Below are positions 23,362 to 35,631 of a stretch of 64,000 nt of DNA, piece by piece (position 1 is the first letter of the stretch; each line of letters opens with the position of its first letter). The notes under the pieces were generated by a model. That model saw nothing but the letters and a program-made list of their open reading frames with translations. It was not told where the DNA came from and ran no database searches. The DNA lies in NCBI GenBank assembly GCA_910574455.1, contig CAJSYZ010000009.1, positions 2,931,040 through 2,995,039 on the forward strand. Reading direction: 5' to 3'. Source of the stretch: Trichaptum fuscoviolaceum. Its lineage: Eukaryota; Basidiomycota; Agaricomycetes; Hymenochaetales; Trichaptaceae. A program made the position numbers and the translations under genes.

Positions 23362-24618
23362 ATGCATCAGATGTCCCTCAAAAATGTCATAGAGGATCAA
23401 AATTTCTGGTACTCGGACGGAAATGTTATTCTTGCTGTTACGAATACACCATCCCGGAACACTGACGATATGAACCTGAATGTAACTTTACTCTCCATCT
23501 CAGGCAACGAATCATCAGCAGTACAAGAAACGCTAATCGATGGTAAAAGCCAAGAAGTCGTCCTCTTCCGAGTCCATAAAAGCATATTGTCCAAGCACTC
23601 TCAAGTTTTCGCGGACATGTTCTCGTTACCGGATGTTCCAAGTCTCTCCGAATCAGGAGACGAAAATTTGACGGCGAATGAGACTTACAGCAATGTTCCA
23701 GTTGTTTACCTCTCAGACACGGCTGAGAAGGTCCGAGATGTACTCTCCATCCTTTACGATCCTTTGCGAGTGATTTTGCACGCTTCTTCTGTAGACGAGC
23801 ACTCACTTCATCATCCCAGTTCATTCAATCTACAGCAACACGAAGACTTGTCGTATGAGCGGTTGAATGCTCTCATCGATATATCAGAAAAATACCAGAT
23901 TGATGTCATCATAAATCAGTTGGTCTCGCACATCGAAGCCGATTGGCCACTGACGCTCCAGGAATGGGACAGATATGAAATTGTGTCCAGAAATGTATGG
24001 AAAACAGGATCGTTCCCGTGTACTTGGCCAAGAGAGATGCTACCTGAACCGGTTACTGCGATCAAATTAGCGCAAAGGCTTGGTATCAAAAGCGTCTTGC
24101 CAGCGGCATTTTACGACTTGACACGGATTCGGTACAGCGATGATTGGGACCAGTGTGTCAAAGAAAAAGAGTTTTGCGTCCATCGTAAGGGAGCCCGCTG
24201 GAAACTGTTAACAGCTGCGGACCATATGCAACTCGGGCTGGTGCGAGATGCGAGCATTAGCTTGCTACGCAATCTAGGCTTAGTAGCAGGCGTATGCCGC
24301 GATCGCGAACATCCTCAGGCTTGCACTGGCCTGACGCGAAATCTATTCCCGGCGTGGATCAGCGCAATCTCGCGTTTGCAAGAGAGAATTTCGTCAAATG
24401 TCGACCGAGATACTTTGCGAAAGCTTAGAGAGCCTTTAGAAAAAGGAATTTTCCAGCCAGAATTCCCTACCGATTTTTGCAATGTTTGCGCGGGGAGTGT
24501 CATAGAACAGTTGCGACTGAGAAGAGAGGAAACGTGGTCAGCCATAACCAAAACATGTAAGATCCGATTCTACCTTTGGCGAAAATGGCACGAAACTAAG
24601 CCCTTTCTCATCAGTTGA
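23362..24618 (+). CDS. BTB/POZ domain protein, paralogue 2
   Basis: Single long frame, 418 residues from ATG 23362. The BTB core starts DQNFWYSDGNVILAVTN and continues VVLFRVHKSILSKHSQVF; the helical part has HIEADWPLTLQEWDRYE, MLPEPVTAIKLAQRLG and the Cys pair CNVCAGSVIEQ. The 3' end is uncertain. A legal donor (GTAAG near 24557) and an acceptor at ~24615 would swap the last residues and end at TAA near 24676, in line with a short terminal exon in paralogue 4. Member of the basidiomycete-expanded family; function as a protein adaptor is inferred. Confidence 0.8.
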   Translation: MHQMSLKNVIEDQNFWYSDGNVILAVTNTPSRNTDDMNLNVTLLSISGNESSAVQETLIDGKSQEVVLFRVHKSILSKHSQVFADMFSLPDVPSLSESGDENLTANETYSNVPVVYLSDTAEKVRDVLSILYDPLRVILHASSVDEHSLHHPSSFNLQQHEDLSYERLNALIDISEKYQIDVIINQLVSHIEADWPLTLQEWDRYEIVSRNVWKTGSFPCTWPREMLPEPVTAIKLAQRLGIKSVLPAAFYDLTRIRYSDDWDQCVKEKEFCVHRKGARWKLLTAADHMQLGLVRDASISLLRNLGLVAGVCRDREHPQACTGLTRNLFPAWISAISRLQERISSNVDRDTLRKLREPLEKGIFQPEFPTDFCNVCAGSVIEQLRLRREETWSAITKTCKIRFYLWRKWHETKPFLIS

Positions 24619-24676
24619 ACCGGCTTCAGATCGCCAAGAATACTACGAAGATGACAATAATGTCGATGCTGCGTAA

Positions 24677-25398
24677 CGAGCTAAAAGGACATCCCGGCGT
24701 CCGCGAAATGTTGTCCGGAGTCTTCATGCACCGGAATGACCTCGTAAGATGACGCTGCTCTTGCCAAATCTTTTCCATAGCATCGACAGCTGCTGCACCA
24801 CGATGATCATGGCGGTGGTAATATCGTGTTTATACTTCATCAAATAGCAGAATTGGGTCGCTTATGCTCATCTCCGCCGTTGAAACACTCTGTCACCCCA
24901 TTCAATTCACTTCTTGTGGCTTTCAAGTTGATGCGCGGCAACCGTCCATCTAATGTGCTACTAAGAGGCTCAAGACATGTTCTATTCGTCACCGTCGATG
25001 GCATTCTAGTCACACTGGAGTAACGCAGATGCAACCTTCGCTCGCAAGCCAGTCGCGGATTTATCGGAGGAGAAAAATCAAGCGACGAAGTAATGACATC
25101 CATGCCACTGCCCAATCAACCAGCAAGCTCTTGGGCAAGATCTTGTCATGGAGACAACTGCTATCTACTTACGGGTTTAAAGCCTAGCCCATTGCATGAA
25201 ATGGTTTTAACCAATAATGCATATGTAGGGTAAAGTTAGTGTTCATGACGGGCGCTATATTTAACAGTGGGAATCATCATTATCTTGTTGCGCGAAAGGG
25301 GCTCCAGCGCTTGAAGTTCTCGCTTAACGGTTGATCTCTTCACTCCGATAACCTTGAACAGTCAATTTCACCTTATTTCTTCTTCGCTGTCTTCCTTT
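24677..25398. other. Intergenic region between BTB paralogues 2 and 3
   Basis: No gene supported. Short frames on both strands (65-91 codons) are without family features. Confidence 0.45.
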
Positions 25399-26577
25399 AT
25401 GCCTAACTACGAGAAACATCCAGACATTTATTTCCCTGATGGAAACATCATTCTTGCAGTTAATTATGCGACTGCACCTCCATCTTTGTACAGCCCCTAT
25501 CTACCTAGCACCATCGATCCTTCTCGAACTCAAAGCGATACCATCATTCTCTTTCGAGTCTATAAAGGGCTTCTGTTAAAAGACTCACCAGTATTTGAGG
25601 GTCTTTTTTCTTTACCGTGTACTTCAACACAACCGGATGGAAAGGATGACGAAAGCATCAATGAGACGTATGAAGGCGTCCCGCTCATCGTCATGTCAGA
25701 TTCAAAGGAGGAACTAGAAAGCCTACTCAGCTTCATCTTCTGTCATGGGTGAGTCTTTCACATGCACAATTTACTACCCTACTGTTTACTGAAGACTGCT
25801 CCGATTAGTTCGTTGAAAGTAGACTTCAGATCTGACTTTCCTATACGCTTCCTACCACTTATGAACGTGGCCCACAAATACGAAGTCGACTTCATCCGCG
25901 AGGCTGTCTGTGAACAACTTTTTAAGGACTGGCCGACCTCCTTTGCGACTTGGGAAGGGAAATATGTATACGATACCCTTCTGGAACCCGCCGCCACAAT
26001 TATGTTTGCGGAGCGATTCGCTATTCCAGCTATCCTTCCGGCAGCCATGTATGAACTTTCATGCGCCTCGTTCAACCAGAATTGGAAAGATCGTAGTTTT
26101 ATGAAGAAGCCGAACCCGGATGGCTCGTGGGAAACACCTGGATCGAGCGGTTGGGCGCGCTGGGAGTTGTTGTCTACGCACCAGCTTCTGGAACTGGGAA
26201 AACTACGAGAGGCCATAGATGCAAAGATGTCTGGTGTCTACAAGCGCATCTTCACTAGCGACCACCGCCCTGGGATTAGGTGTAACTTCAGGAATTCTGA
26301 TCCGGAGATACTCGATAGACTCAGAAGAGAAGCAGAAACTATACACCTGGAAGAAAAAAATACTCACGATGTTTATGCTATGCTCAGAAATACTCCGCAC
26401 AGCCTGAGCTTGCAAGAATCAACGCTTTGTGCTCTCTGTAAAGAGCGTATTCACGAGCGTTGTAAACGTGAAATGCATAATTTGTGGAACATGTTAGAAA
26501 TGATGTGTAAGTGCGCCTTTATCGACCGCCCTTCAGAACCTTCAGGCAAACATCTCGCAGATAATCCATCGAAATAG
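25399..26577 (+). CDS. BTB/POZ domain protein, paralogue 3
   Basis: Two exons (25399-25748, 25809-26577) give 372 residues. The frame is open further upstream only from a TTG, so ATG 25399 (MPNYEKHPDIYFPDGNIILA) is the start. Core motifs: IILFRVYKGLLLKDSPVF, INETYEGVPLIVMSDSKEE, FLPLMNVAHKYEVDF, LFKDWPTSFATWE and LEPAATIMF, then the C-terminal Cys pair CALCKERIH. It closely follows paralogue 4 in layout. The last 20 residues may change if a terminal intron is used. Confidence 0.82.
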
Positions 26578-28122
26578 TTAGCATTCGAAACAGCTATATC
26601 TTCAGTTTCTTTTTCAGATCTATACTCAAGATGTGCAACAATTTTGTTTAAATCGAAGCCGCAAGACATTGGAGTGCCGGTCCTATCAAGGTTTATTCAA
26701 CATTGAGGTCTTTATTACTAGATACAGGCCGAGCTGCGCCGGCACATCCCTTACTCCCACTAATATATTGAGAGCCGGTAGCAAGGAGTGGAAGGCTGGG
26801 TGTAGTGACTCCACCCCCTCCTTGCCGACTGAGTCGGGACGATCTAGTTACATTCATTCGTCTTCATCGGAGCAGCTTCCTTGGGTGTCTCAGCTCCCGA
26901 AGCCACGACAGGGGGCTCTTGTGTCTTTGGCAGCTGCTGTGGAAGCGAAGGGTTGCAGATGGCCCGTTCGACCCTCCATCAACCTCCAGCCACCGACTCC
27001 AGCAGCCAGGATGTCGGTATTTTTGCCTTTCAGAATCTTTCCATTAAGGCTCCCCCAACAAGAGGTCAAACCACCGAGTCTCACCGCTAAGTGTCGCACT
27101 TTCCTTGGGGGCCCGTCCACAGCACTTCCTGGGTACTTCATTCTCCGGGCACGTCGCGCCAGTACGCCATCATGGTGGTAGCAATGCCGCCCTCTGCATT
27201 GCGGAAAGCGTGGCGAAAGACGGCTGTTGGTCCCTTGCATTAGGCGGGGCAACGTACCCGAACGGCGGCCACCCCTTACTCCCAAGTCCCGTCTGCATGC
27301 CCGATTTTGAGTGCTGAACTTCCTGGGAGAAGCGGTTTCTGTGGCGGGGAAATATGCGAAGAGTTAAGTAGAATTAGTGTTCCAGGTGGTGGTGGAACGA
27401 GTTCAACTCGCTACCGCGGGTTTTTCGTGTCTTTTTTCGTGTCTAGCAAGATCCAAACTTGGGTGCTAGCCTGCGTGCCCATCCTGCATTCGAAGGCGCA
27501 AACCTTCTTTTAGTGGAGTAGAAACAGACAAAACTAACCACAACATTTTATTCGTGTGATCGTGAAAGTGAGAAGCGGCGGACGAGCCCAAGCAAGAGAG
27601 TGCAGTGAAGACCGTATACTCATCAGGTTTGAAACTACAGTACCCGGGCTAGAGCTGTTCAATCCACTGGCGGATGATTACGTTACACTGGCACTGGCAT
27701 TACTAATACAAGGAATGGCTAAATAAGTAGTACAGAAATCCCACGAAAAAGTACAAGAGGTGTCGAAATTCCCACGCAATTCAGGCCGTCAAGTCCTTTG
27801 GGAGTAAGGGATTCTAACATTCATAGCTGGTCTCACTGCTCTTCCTATGGTTTCAAGACCGAGCCTTGATGTCAACTTGGTTGTCAGGAAGTTCACTTTC
27901 TTACAAATCTTTAAAGCTTTCCTCACTGCACTGACAGGCACTCAGGCTATAGTCGGGGGTTGGGACTCGGCGGCCGTCCGCCGACTCGGAGCCTGAGCCT
28001 GAGCCGGAGTTGGACCCTTTCTTACGCCCACTCCGGAAAAGCAAATAACGCGTAAATATTACTACGCGCCCAAGAGTTTTACTTAACGTCGTTCTCCCGC
28101 TTGTCCTCAAAGTTGCTACTAG
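26578..28122. other. GC-rich gene-free block with short inverted repeats
   Basis: About 1.5 kb with no recognised gene. Open frames of 130-180 codons exist on both strands (26633-27181 plus, 26890-27285 minus) but none starts with a supported ATG and family match. Base composition between ~26740 and ~27450 is clearly richer in G+C than the flanks. ATCCCTTACTCCC at ~26748-26760 recurs inverted at ~27800-27812, and CCCTTACTCCC recurs direct near 27275. This may be a relic of a mobile element. Confidence 0.35.
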
Positions 28123-29468
28123 ATGCCATCCATGACTTCAACGGCGACCGAATTCTCGAAGCACGAGAAATTCTGGTTTCTCGACGGAAATATCATCCTC
28201 AGCACATCTAAGACATTGTCCGACCCTCATACGGAGCAAGAAAGCAGTTCTTCGACGACACAAACGCCTGAGAGTTCCTCAAGGGTCGGCCACAAGCGCA
28301 GGAGGATTGAGGACAGCTCTTCCCTAGATGGCTCGAAAACTTTTTCTTCGTCAAAGCGCATTATGTTTCGCGTTCATAAGAGCGTACTCTCGATGCACTC
28401 TCCAGTTTTCAACGACATGTTCACTCTTCCGGACACTTGCTCTGAGCTTGTAGGGAGACAAGCGGAGGGGGTGAATGGCACCTCGGGATCCGTAAACGAG
28501 ACATATGAAGGTGTCCCTGTCGTCGAGCTTCCGGATACTGTTGAGCAAGTCGAACAATTGTTATCTATTTTCTATAATCCATTATCTCCGTAAGTTCTTG
28601 TTTTCTTTTTCTTGAGCTAACTGCACGCTGATTTGCTCTCATAAAGCATCATCGCCTTTGAACGCCGAGACATCGATCTGCCTTTCCGTATCTTCCCTCT
28701 CATGAAGATCGCGCATAAGTTACAGGTCGACTTAATCACAAAGCACATAGTTAAACACATCGAGGGCGACTAGCCACAAACCTTGGACGAATGGGATGCG
28801 CTTGGCCAGCCGCTGGCTTTTTGGCATTTAGAGGGCAACCAGCCGAAGGAAGAACTTCCTGAACCCATCGCAACTATCATCTTTGCCAGGACGTTTGACG
28901 TACCTAAGGTACTCCCAGTGGCGTTTTACGAGCTTTCGCGTAGACGCTATCGGCACGATTGGGATGTTGAACATCTGCGTAACTTCGAGAAAGGCGGAAG
29001 ACGAGTTGCGGCGCGCTGGAGCCTCTTGTCCAAAGAGGACCATATCGCTCTCGGGAGATTACGAGAGTACATCCAAGATTTCGTTTACTCTGATAAGTTT
29101 CTCAGTAACAGTGATTTTATGTATGTGCTGAATCAAAATTGCCAAAATTGGGAGCGCGACAAGAATATCCTAAAGAAGCTTCGTACTTCTTTGCGGAATA
29201 GCTTCAACGCTGGTGGTGATATTTTACGAGTGCTCCAGAGCATTTGTTCTACCTCCTCAAGCCGGGGACTAGCTAGCCACGAGAAGTCCACGTGGACCAC
29301 GGAGATGTGGTTTTGCGATCATTGCGATGGATCTGTTTCTAATCGAGCTCGTCAGTGGCGTGCCGTGATATGGGGCGGTAAGTAGAGACGTCTTCCTCCT
29401 TACATGCGTCCGTTATAGCAACTACATTGACCATCTGTCCAGAACTTCATTCCATAGTACTACCATGA
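28123..29468 (+). pseudogene. BTB/POZ domain protein, paralogue 4, broken by in-frame stop
   Basis: Three exons (28123-28589, 28647-29377, 29443-29468) would give 407 residues if read through. The BTB core is intact: HEKFWFLDGNIILST, then IMFRVHKSVLSMHSPVF, VNETYEGVPVVELPDTVEQ and FPLMKIAHKLQVDLI. At 28771-28773 the codon TAG stands where paralogues have the Trp of the DWP motif (HIEGD-stop-PQTLDEW). The frame stays open afterwards (ALGQPLAFWHLEG, LPEPIATIIFARTF, Cys pair CDHCDGS) to IWGELHSIVLP. One base change (TGG to TAG) explains it. So it is a recent pseudogene, a truncated BTB-only protein, or a sequencing error. Confidence 0.7.
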
Positions 29469-30135
29469 CCGTCGAACATATCAAACGCTGGGAAGGGAAT
29501 TGCGATGTAAACTAGTAGTACTGTTGTACTCAACCAACGACGGGGGAGCCGTGAATATGTTACTGCACCTATCGCTGTGCTGACTTTCCAGTCAATCCCA
29601 TCTCGATAGAGATAGACCCATGTGAGTCGTTTTGCAATTGTGGACGGGCTAGTTGGACCTGATGAATGGTATAATTCAAGTCGCTTCATGTTAATTCATT
29701 GCCATATTGTATGGATTCAACAATACATTATGCAGAAGATTAGTCCAAAACTAAAAACTTCCAATATAACAGCCTAATACACTATATGGAAAGCCCGCTT
29801 GCTCATCTTGATTCTTGAGTCGTCCTAGATGCACTTTCTCGACCATTCACTCGTTATCCCAGCCGCGGTGTTCTCGATGATTAGAAACGCCGAATGACGT
29901 TCTGCTCCAATCTGATGGATGTCAATGTAGCCCATAGCTCACGATACGATGAATTAGGATTAACATCCGCATTTGACTTGACTTCGGAAGTACATAGACT
30001 CGGAACAGCCCAGTGAGGGTATAGGAAAAACTTGAACTTGTGTCTAAATTTGGAATAAACTTGAATCACATCAACGCTTCTTCTCGTCTACCATGATGCA
30101 ATTTGAAGGCGCCCTTTACACTTAGACATTTGCTG
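29469..30135. other. Intergenic region upstream of MCD4 gene
   Basis: No gene seen in about 670 bp. An ACTAGTAGTACTGTTGTACT run near 29511 resembles the palindrome-rich interval between the MFS copies. Confidence 0.4.
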
Positions 30136-33100
30136 ATGAGCTCTAGTACCATGGACAAGCTGGTGAAAGATGACCAGATCCTCGTAAGACAGCCATGGTC
30201 TATGCAGAAGACGCCAGTTCTCGTCATCGGTCTAATTTTCCACCTCATATACATCTTGTCCGTGTTCGACTGTTATTTCACGAGTCCAGTAGTTCATGGC
30301 ATGCGCCACTTTAACCATGGGGACGCAGAGGCACAGCGTCTTGTGCTATTCGTTGGTCTGTGTTATCGCTACAATCAACTGTTTCATCTCTAACGCACCA
30401 TTAGGTGATGGTCTGCGGGCAGACTTACTGTATAACCAGAAGCCATTTCCGAACATACCAGATTCCCCGGAGATAGTAGCGCCCTATCTTCATCAAGTCG
30501 CCCGCGAGCGTGGGGCGTTCGGTGTCTCCCATACTCATGTACCTACGGAAAGTCGGCCTGGACACGTCGCAATAATTGCTGGGATGTATGAGGACGTGTC
30601 GGCGGTCACGAAAGTGCGTCAGACAGAGATGGAGATGAATGAGATGTTGGCTAATATTACTCGGGAACATAGGGCTGGAAAACCAATCCGGTGAGTTTGT
30701 CTAGCAATACTTTAGAACGTATGGCTTACTTACCGTTCTATGAAGGTTGATTTTGATTCCGTCTTTAATCAGTCAAGCCATACCTTTTCATTCGGGTCTC
30801 CTGACATTCTTCCTATGTTCTCTCGAGGTGCAGACCCTGGCCGAGTCAAGACGTGGTCGTACGATGAAGAAGACGAAGATTTCACTCGAGGTAAGTCCAT
30901 CCACCCATAAGTTCTAGTTCTCTTACACGGACTTCATGAAGATGCAACGGAATTGGATACGTGGGTTCTGGAACAGCTTCGCCACCTGTTAAAGAACGCA
31001 TCAACGGATGGTGTACTCGACGCAGAACTCCGTGGAGGTCAAACTATATTCTTCCTACATCTTCTGGGGCTTGATACTACTGGTCACTCATACAGACCTC
31101 ATTCACCAGTGAGACACTCCTCAAATTATAAGACGTGAGAGCTCATGGCCTTTTAGGAATACATGCACAACATCCAAGTTGTTGACGACATAGTACGACA
31201 GACGGAGAGCCTCTTTCTAAATTTCTTCAAGGACAACAAGACAGCCTTTGTCTTTACTGCCGATCATGGAATGTCAAACATAGGCAATCATGGTGATGGA
31301 CGTGCGAAAACTTCTTCTATTCTTATTTCTCTCACAGTCTGTGATAATTAACACGCATTTCAGATCCAGATAACACTCGTACACCTTTGATTGCTTGGGG
31401 AGCTGGCGTTCGAGGTCCACTCCCCTTAGATACCTCTTCTGACGATGATTACTCCGCTTCATGGCCAGCAGAGCTGCGTTCTCTTGAGCGACATGATGTT
31501 GAACAAGCTGACATTGCGCCACTCATGGCTGCTCTCCTTGGTATCAACTTCCCTGCAAACTCTGTCGGCGTACTTCCGGATGTCGATATCGATAAAGCAG
31601 GATATCTGAAGCTCGCTGACGGAGATTTTGGAAAAGCGAAGTTGGCTATCATCAACGCAAAGGTGATCTCTTTGATGCCATACCTACATCGCTATTTAAC
31701 CACCTTTTGATACAGTCAATCCTAGAACAATTTCGGGTAAATCACCGTGGGTCACCCATAACGGGCCAAATGATTTGTTTTCTTACTCTTCTTCACAGGG
31801 ATCAAAGCCTCGCACAAGTTATTTTATGAACCCTTCCCAGGTCTTTCAACTCAAGACAAATCTGGAGACCCTGGGTCAAATCAACTTCTTTTGATTGATC
31901 AGTTGCTCTCGATCGGAAAATGGACCGATGCTCGTAAGGAGGCTACAAGTCTTATTAGACTCGCTCTCGAAGGGCTACGCTATCTTCAGACGTACGCTTA
32001 CTACTTAACCTATGACGATGTTGAGCTACATTGACTCGTACGCTATACAGGTACGACAGAATAATGCTGCAAGAAATCGTTTATACGGGATATCTAGGCT
32101 GGTGCGCGTTCAGCGCAATTAGTATATTCGCACAACCCCAATCCACCTCGTCTAAACTGTCAGGGCGAGGACGCTTCGTCTTAATCTCTTCCGCATTGGC
32201 TGTCTTATCTGTGTTCTATGTCATTTTCGCGCTGCAGGGTGAACCATGGACTTACTACCTCTACGTTGCTTTTCCGTGCTTCTTTTGGTGCGAGGTATTC
32301 CTAAGCCTTGCTCAGCAAGGGATCCTTCCAGGCAGGAGACGGTTTTGGTTTGAGCAACAACCGCAGCCCCCACGGAAGCCATGGCATATTGCGCTGCTAG
32401 ATAGAAAAGGAATCCGAACTTGCCTCATGGCGTTTGTTACTCTTCAACTCATGGTGGTATGTGACACTCTTTTAATAAATATGCATAGATTGAGATCCTA
32501 TTAGGCGGCATATAAAACTCGTGCTATATGGAGCATCCTCTTTACCTTCGGTGGCGTTATCTGGCCCTACTTCACTTGGCCAGAACGACTGAACAAGGAG
32601 GATCCTTTACTCAAAGTGAAGTGGGCGATAACTTGTCTCATCTGTGCAATTTTCCCTCTACGCAATGTGGAACAAAGCGAGAATATAACGACGGTGTGAG
32701 TTCTCCAGCACATCGTATGTGACATTCAAGATTAAGCCTTTGTTATCGTTAGGGCCACAGGTGGTTTTGCGTTGGTACTGGTTGGTGTAGCCTGTGTTTA
32801 CAGACTTCAAAAGTGTGGCCAACTGGTTGATCGTTCTCCAGCTTTTGCTCAGGTGCGTGTTATTCTTGATGCAAAGTGACAAAGCCACTGACTTTGTGTC
32901 GCTAGCTTGCTTTAACCGCCCTGTCGATAATCGTAACAATTGATTCTGTCCGTAGATTGACAGCGAAATCTGGTCTACCGTTGTTCAACCAAGTACTAGG
33001 GTGGTCAATAATTGGTGTGTTACATTAATGTGGTTTACTCTGTGGTCTCTAACGTACAGCTTGGCAGTCTTATCCGTCCTTTTGCCTGCCCTGCTTCCGT

Positions 33101-34082
33101 ACCGTTCGCTCCGTCCGTCGACAAAGCTTCTCACTCTCTTCCTAACCTTTTCGCCATGCTTCGTCATACTGTCCATTTGCGCGGAGGGCTGGTTCTATCT
33201 ATCCTACTGTTCAACGCTCATGATGTGGGTTGAGGTTGAAAGGAAGCTTCGACATGCTTTAGAAATGGACAAACTTGGATACTTGACGGAGGCCGAAGCG
33301 AGGGATAAAGTGGCTCAAAACGCCAGAGAAGTTCTGGCGAAACACGAATATACACCACAAGCAGATGATGTTCGCATTGCGATTTTCTTCCTCTTCTTCG
33401 TTCAGGTAGCCTTCTTCGGCACCGGAAAGTAAGTACTTAATATTGATGTTGTCACCACGCTGATAAACAAATTTATCTCTTCAGTGTGGCTTCGATTTCG
33501 TGAGCCTTCCATCTTTCTGCCTTTAAAATCAAAAATTGCTCATGTCCATCGTGTTTAGATCATTCTACCTGGAGCCAGTCTATCGACTAGTTCCCATCTT
33601 CAGTCCATTCATTATGGCGGCCCTACTGGTAAGCTCGGCATTTCTTCTGACTCAGTACCCGGATGATGAAACAACGTATCATAAGATCTTCAAAATTCTC
33701 GCACCATACGTCATCCTTTCGGCAGCCTTGGCGCAATTGAATGCCAAGTTGAGCATGCCGCCGTTCTCGCTGTTCCTGATCGCCTTAAGTCTAACAGACG
33801 GTGCGTGCGGGCTAGTTCTCCAGATCTTCGTCATTGGAACACCGCTAACATCCCAACTTAATATTAGTCATGACGATCATGTTTTTCAGACAAGTTACGG
33901 ACACGGGCTCCTGGCTTGAGATCGGACAGTCCATCAGTTTCTTCGTGATTGCGTCTCTACTTCTCGTATGGACGGCAGGCATTTGCGCGCTTGGTGAATG
34001 GTTGATGCGTCCTTCGCTCGGTACGTCTTTTGGTGAATCGCTGTCTGCAAAAGTACAACGCCAGAAGACGAAGGAAGAGTAA
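30136..34082 (+). CDS. MCD4: GPI ethanolamine phosphate transferase 1 (Mcd4/PIG-N)
   Basis: Sixteen exons give 1022 residues, the normal family size: 30136-30355, 30405-30613, 30673-30690, 30746-30890, 30942-31108, 31157-31301, 31364-31662, 31716-31746, 31799-31991, 32051-32456, 32505-32695, 32753-32852, 32956-33428, 33485-33499, 33559-33800 and 33868-34082. It adds phosphoethanolamine to the first mannose of the GPI anchor in the ER membrane. An N-terminal TM ([18 protein letters not shown]) precedes the alkaline-phosphatase-like catalytic domain: [22 protein letters not shown] (Thr nucleophile), [16 protein letters not shown] and [15 protein letters not shown] hold metal ligands. The C-terminal half has about 13 TM segments. 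Exons 3 (18 nt) and 14 (15 nt) are micro-exons. An essential housekeeping gene in yeast. Confidence 0.95.
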
Positions 34083-34256
34083 ATTATTACACACAAGCTA
34101 TTTCATCTAATCTAGATCGGATTGTCTATTGGTGACGTATATTCTATGTCCTGCGTCGTCGTGAGCGATCATGAGGGCTTCATTGTGAGTAAAAAGAAGG
34201 CTGCTAATATCAAAGCGTAGTGGGCAGACGATTTGTAAAACGTGAATGTGAGTTAA

Positions 34257-35631
34257 TTAGACATGAAGCAGTTTAAAATGTCGAGCCACGCTTGAGTCTC
34301 TGAATGATGGGCATCTTATCTCAGTACCAATGGACAGTATCGGCAACACAAAAACTCTTACCTCTTTATCCCGGCCCGTGCGCCTTTCACGAGCCTGGCT
34401 CATGCTCAAGCTTATATGACGCTTCAACTCCTGGCGGTGCTCGTCCGCCTCCGCATGTGTCGCGAAGTCGCGCGCGCGGTGCGTACTCTCGACATCGTGC
34501 GCTGCGAATGTACCCGCTTCCACACCAAGACCTCCTAAGGCAGGGGCACTCCAGCGTGCGGGTAAGAAGGAGAAGATGGACACCCAGTGGTTCATCGCGT
34601 GTGCGGTGCCGGCGATGAGGAATGCTCCACCGACGAAATTACCAAGAGCGGCGGCGGACTGATTGAACCACAGACGACCGATCGTTGTCGGTGCACCATA
34701 CATCAGTCCAACGGAGGTGAAGAACACTACAAATGTTGAGTGCAGGATGTTAAAACCATGATGAGGATAGGACGTGAAACAACCCACTGTTCGCAACGCA
34801 ATGCTCGAAGCCCGAGACCACGAAGAGGGTGACGGGGAAAAGCAATGCTAGGATCTTGCCCGCTGAATCGCGCGCCGCCATACCGAGTACGACGGCCATG
34901 CACACGAGGGTGTTCGCAGGAATACCCTTGAGAAAGAGCACTCCCCAGCCATGCCCAGTCAATTTGCTGAGCGTGTAGCTGTGGAGGTACGAGTTGTATG
35001 GCTCTTCGTTGAAGAGTTCGGTGCGGTAGGCGAGGAAGTATCCGGTGAGCAGACAGCCGCACCAATTACCGACGTATACCGTTACCCAGTTCAATAGCAC
35101 GCGATACCATGGAACCTGACATGCAAGATAAGTTCATATAGGATGCAGAGAAGCGAGTTTACGACATACCACACCGTTATAAAACCCTGAGCAGAATGAG
35201 ATCATAAGAAGGTGCGTTACGAGATAGGTTAACACTCACCGACTGGTAGAATCATCATGTTGCCCGTAAATAGCTCGCCACCGAAAAGAAGGATGAAATG
35301 CAGTGCTGAAGAAGATAAACGGCTATGTTCAACTTCCGCTTCTTTCCCAAATAATCAGTATGTATGAGGACGAACCGAATGGAAAGTTCAACCCGATGGC
35401 TAACTTCGGTAAAAATGGCCAGGCATTGCGCACATCTACCGGAATACCACCAGCAACAGAGAGCGAGGCGATGCCACCCAACCCGACCCACACACCGGCC
35501 AGCATACCGAGGAAAAAAGTTTTATCAATTGGGTTACTGATCTTTTTAATTGCGTTTTGGAGGATAGCGTTCTCGAGCGCGAGACCGGAGAGCATGTCGT
35601 TCGATGCTGGAGGTATAGCTTGTCCCGCCAT
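34257..35631 (-). CDS. Formate/nitrite transporter (FNT) family channel
   Basis: Five exons on the minus strand (35631-35376, 35305-35240, 35186-35170, 35115-34788, 34726-34257) give 378 residues. The pentameric FNT channel is recognised by FGGELFTGNMMILPVGFYNG (helix 2 break), WVTVYVGNWCGCLLTGYF, the gate KGIPANTLVCMAVVLGMA, FPVTLFVVSGFEHCVANM and LGNFVGGAFLIAG. It moves small monovalent anions such as nitrite, formate or acetate across the plasma membrane. Exon 3 is 17 nt (GFYNGV). The frame stays open for about 45 codons before ATG 35631 without another ATG, so a further 5' exon is possible. The last ~90 residues are a hydrophilic tail without conserved features. Confidence 0.88.
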
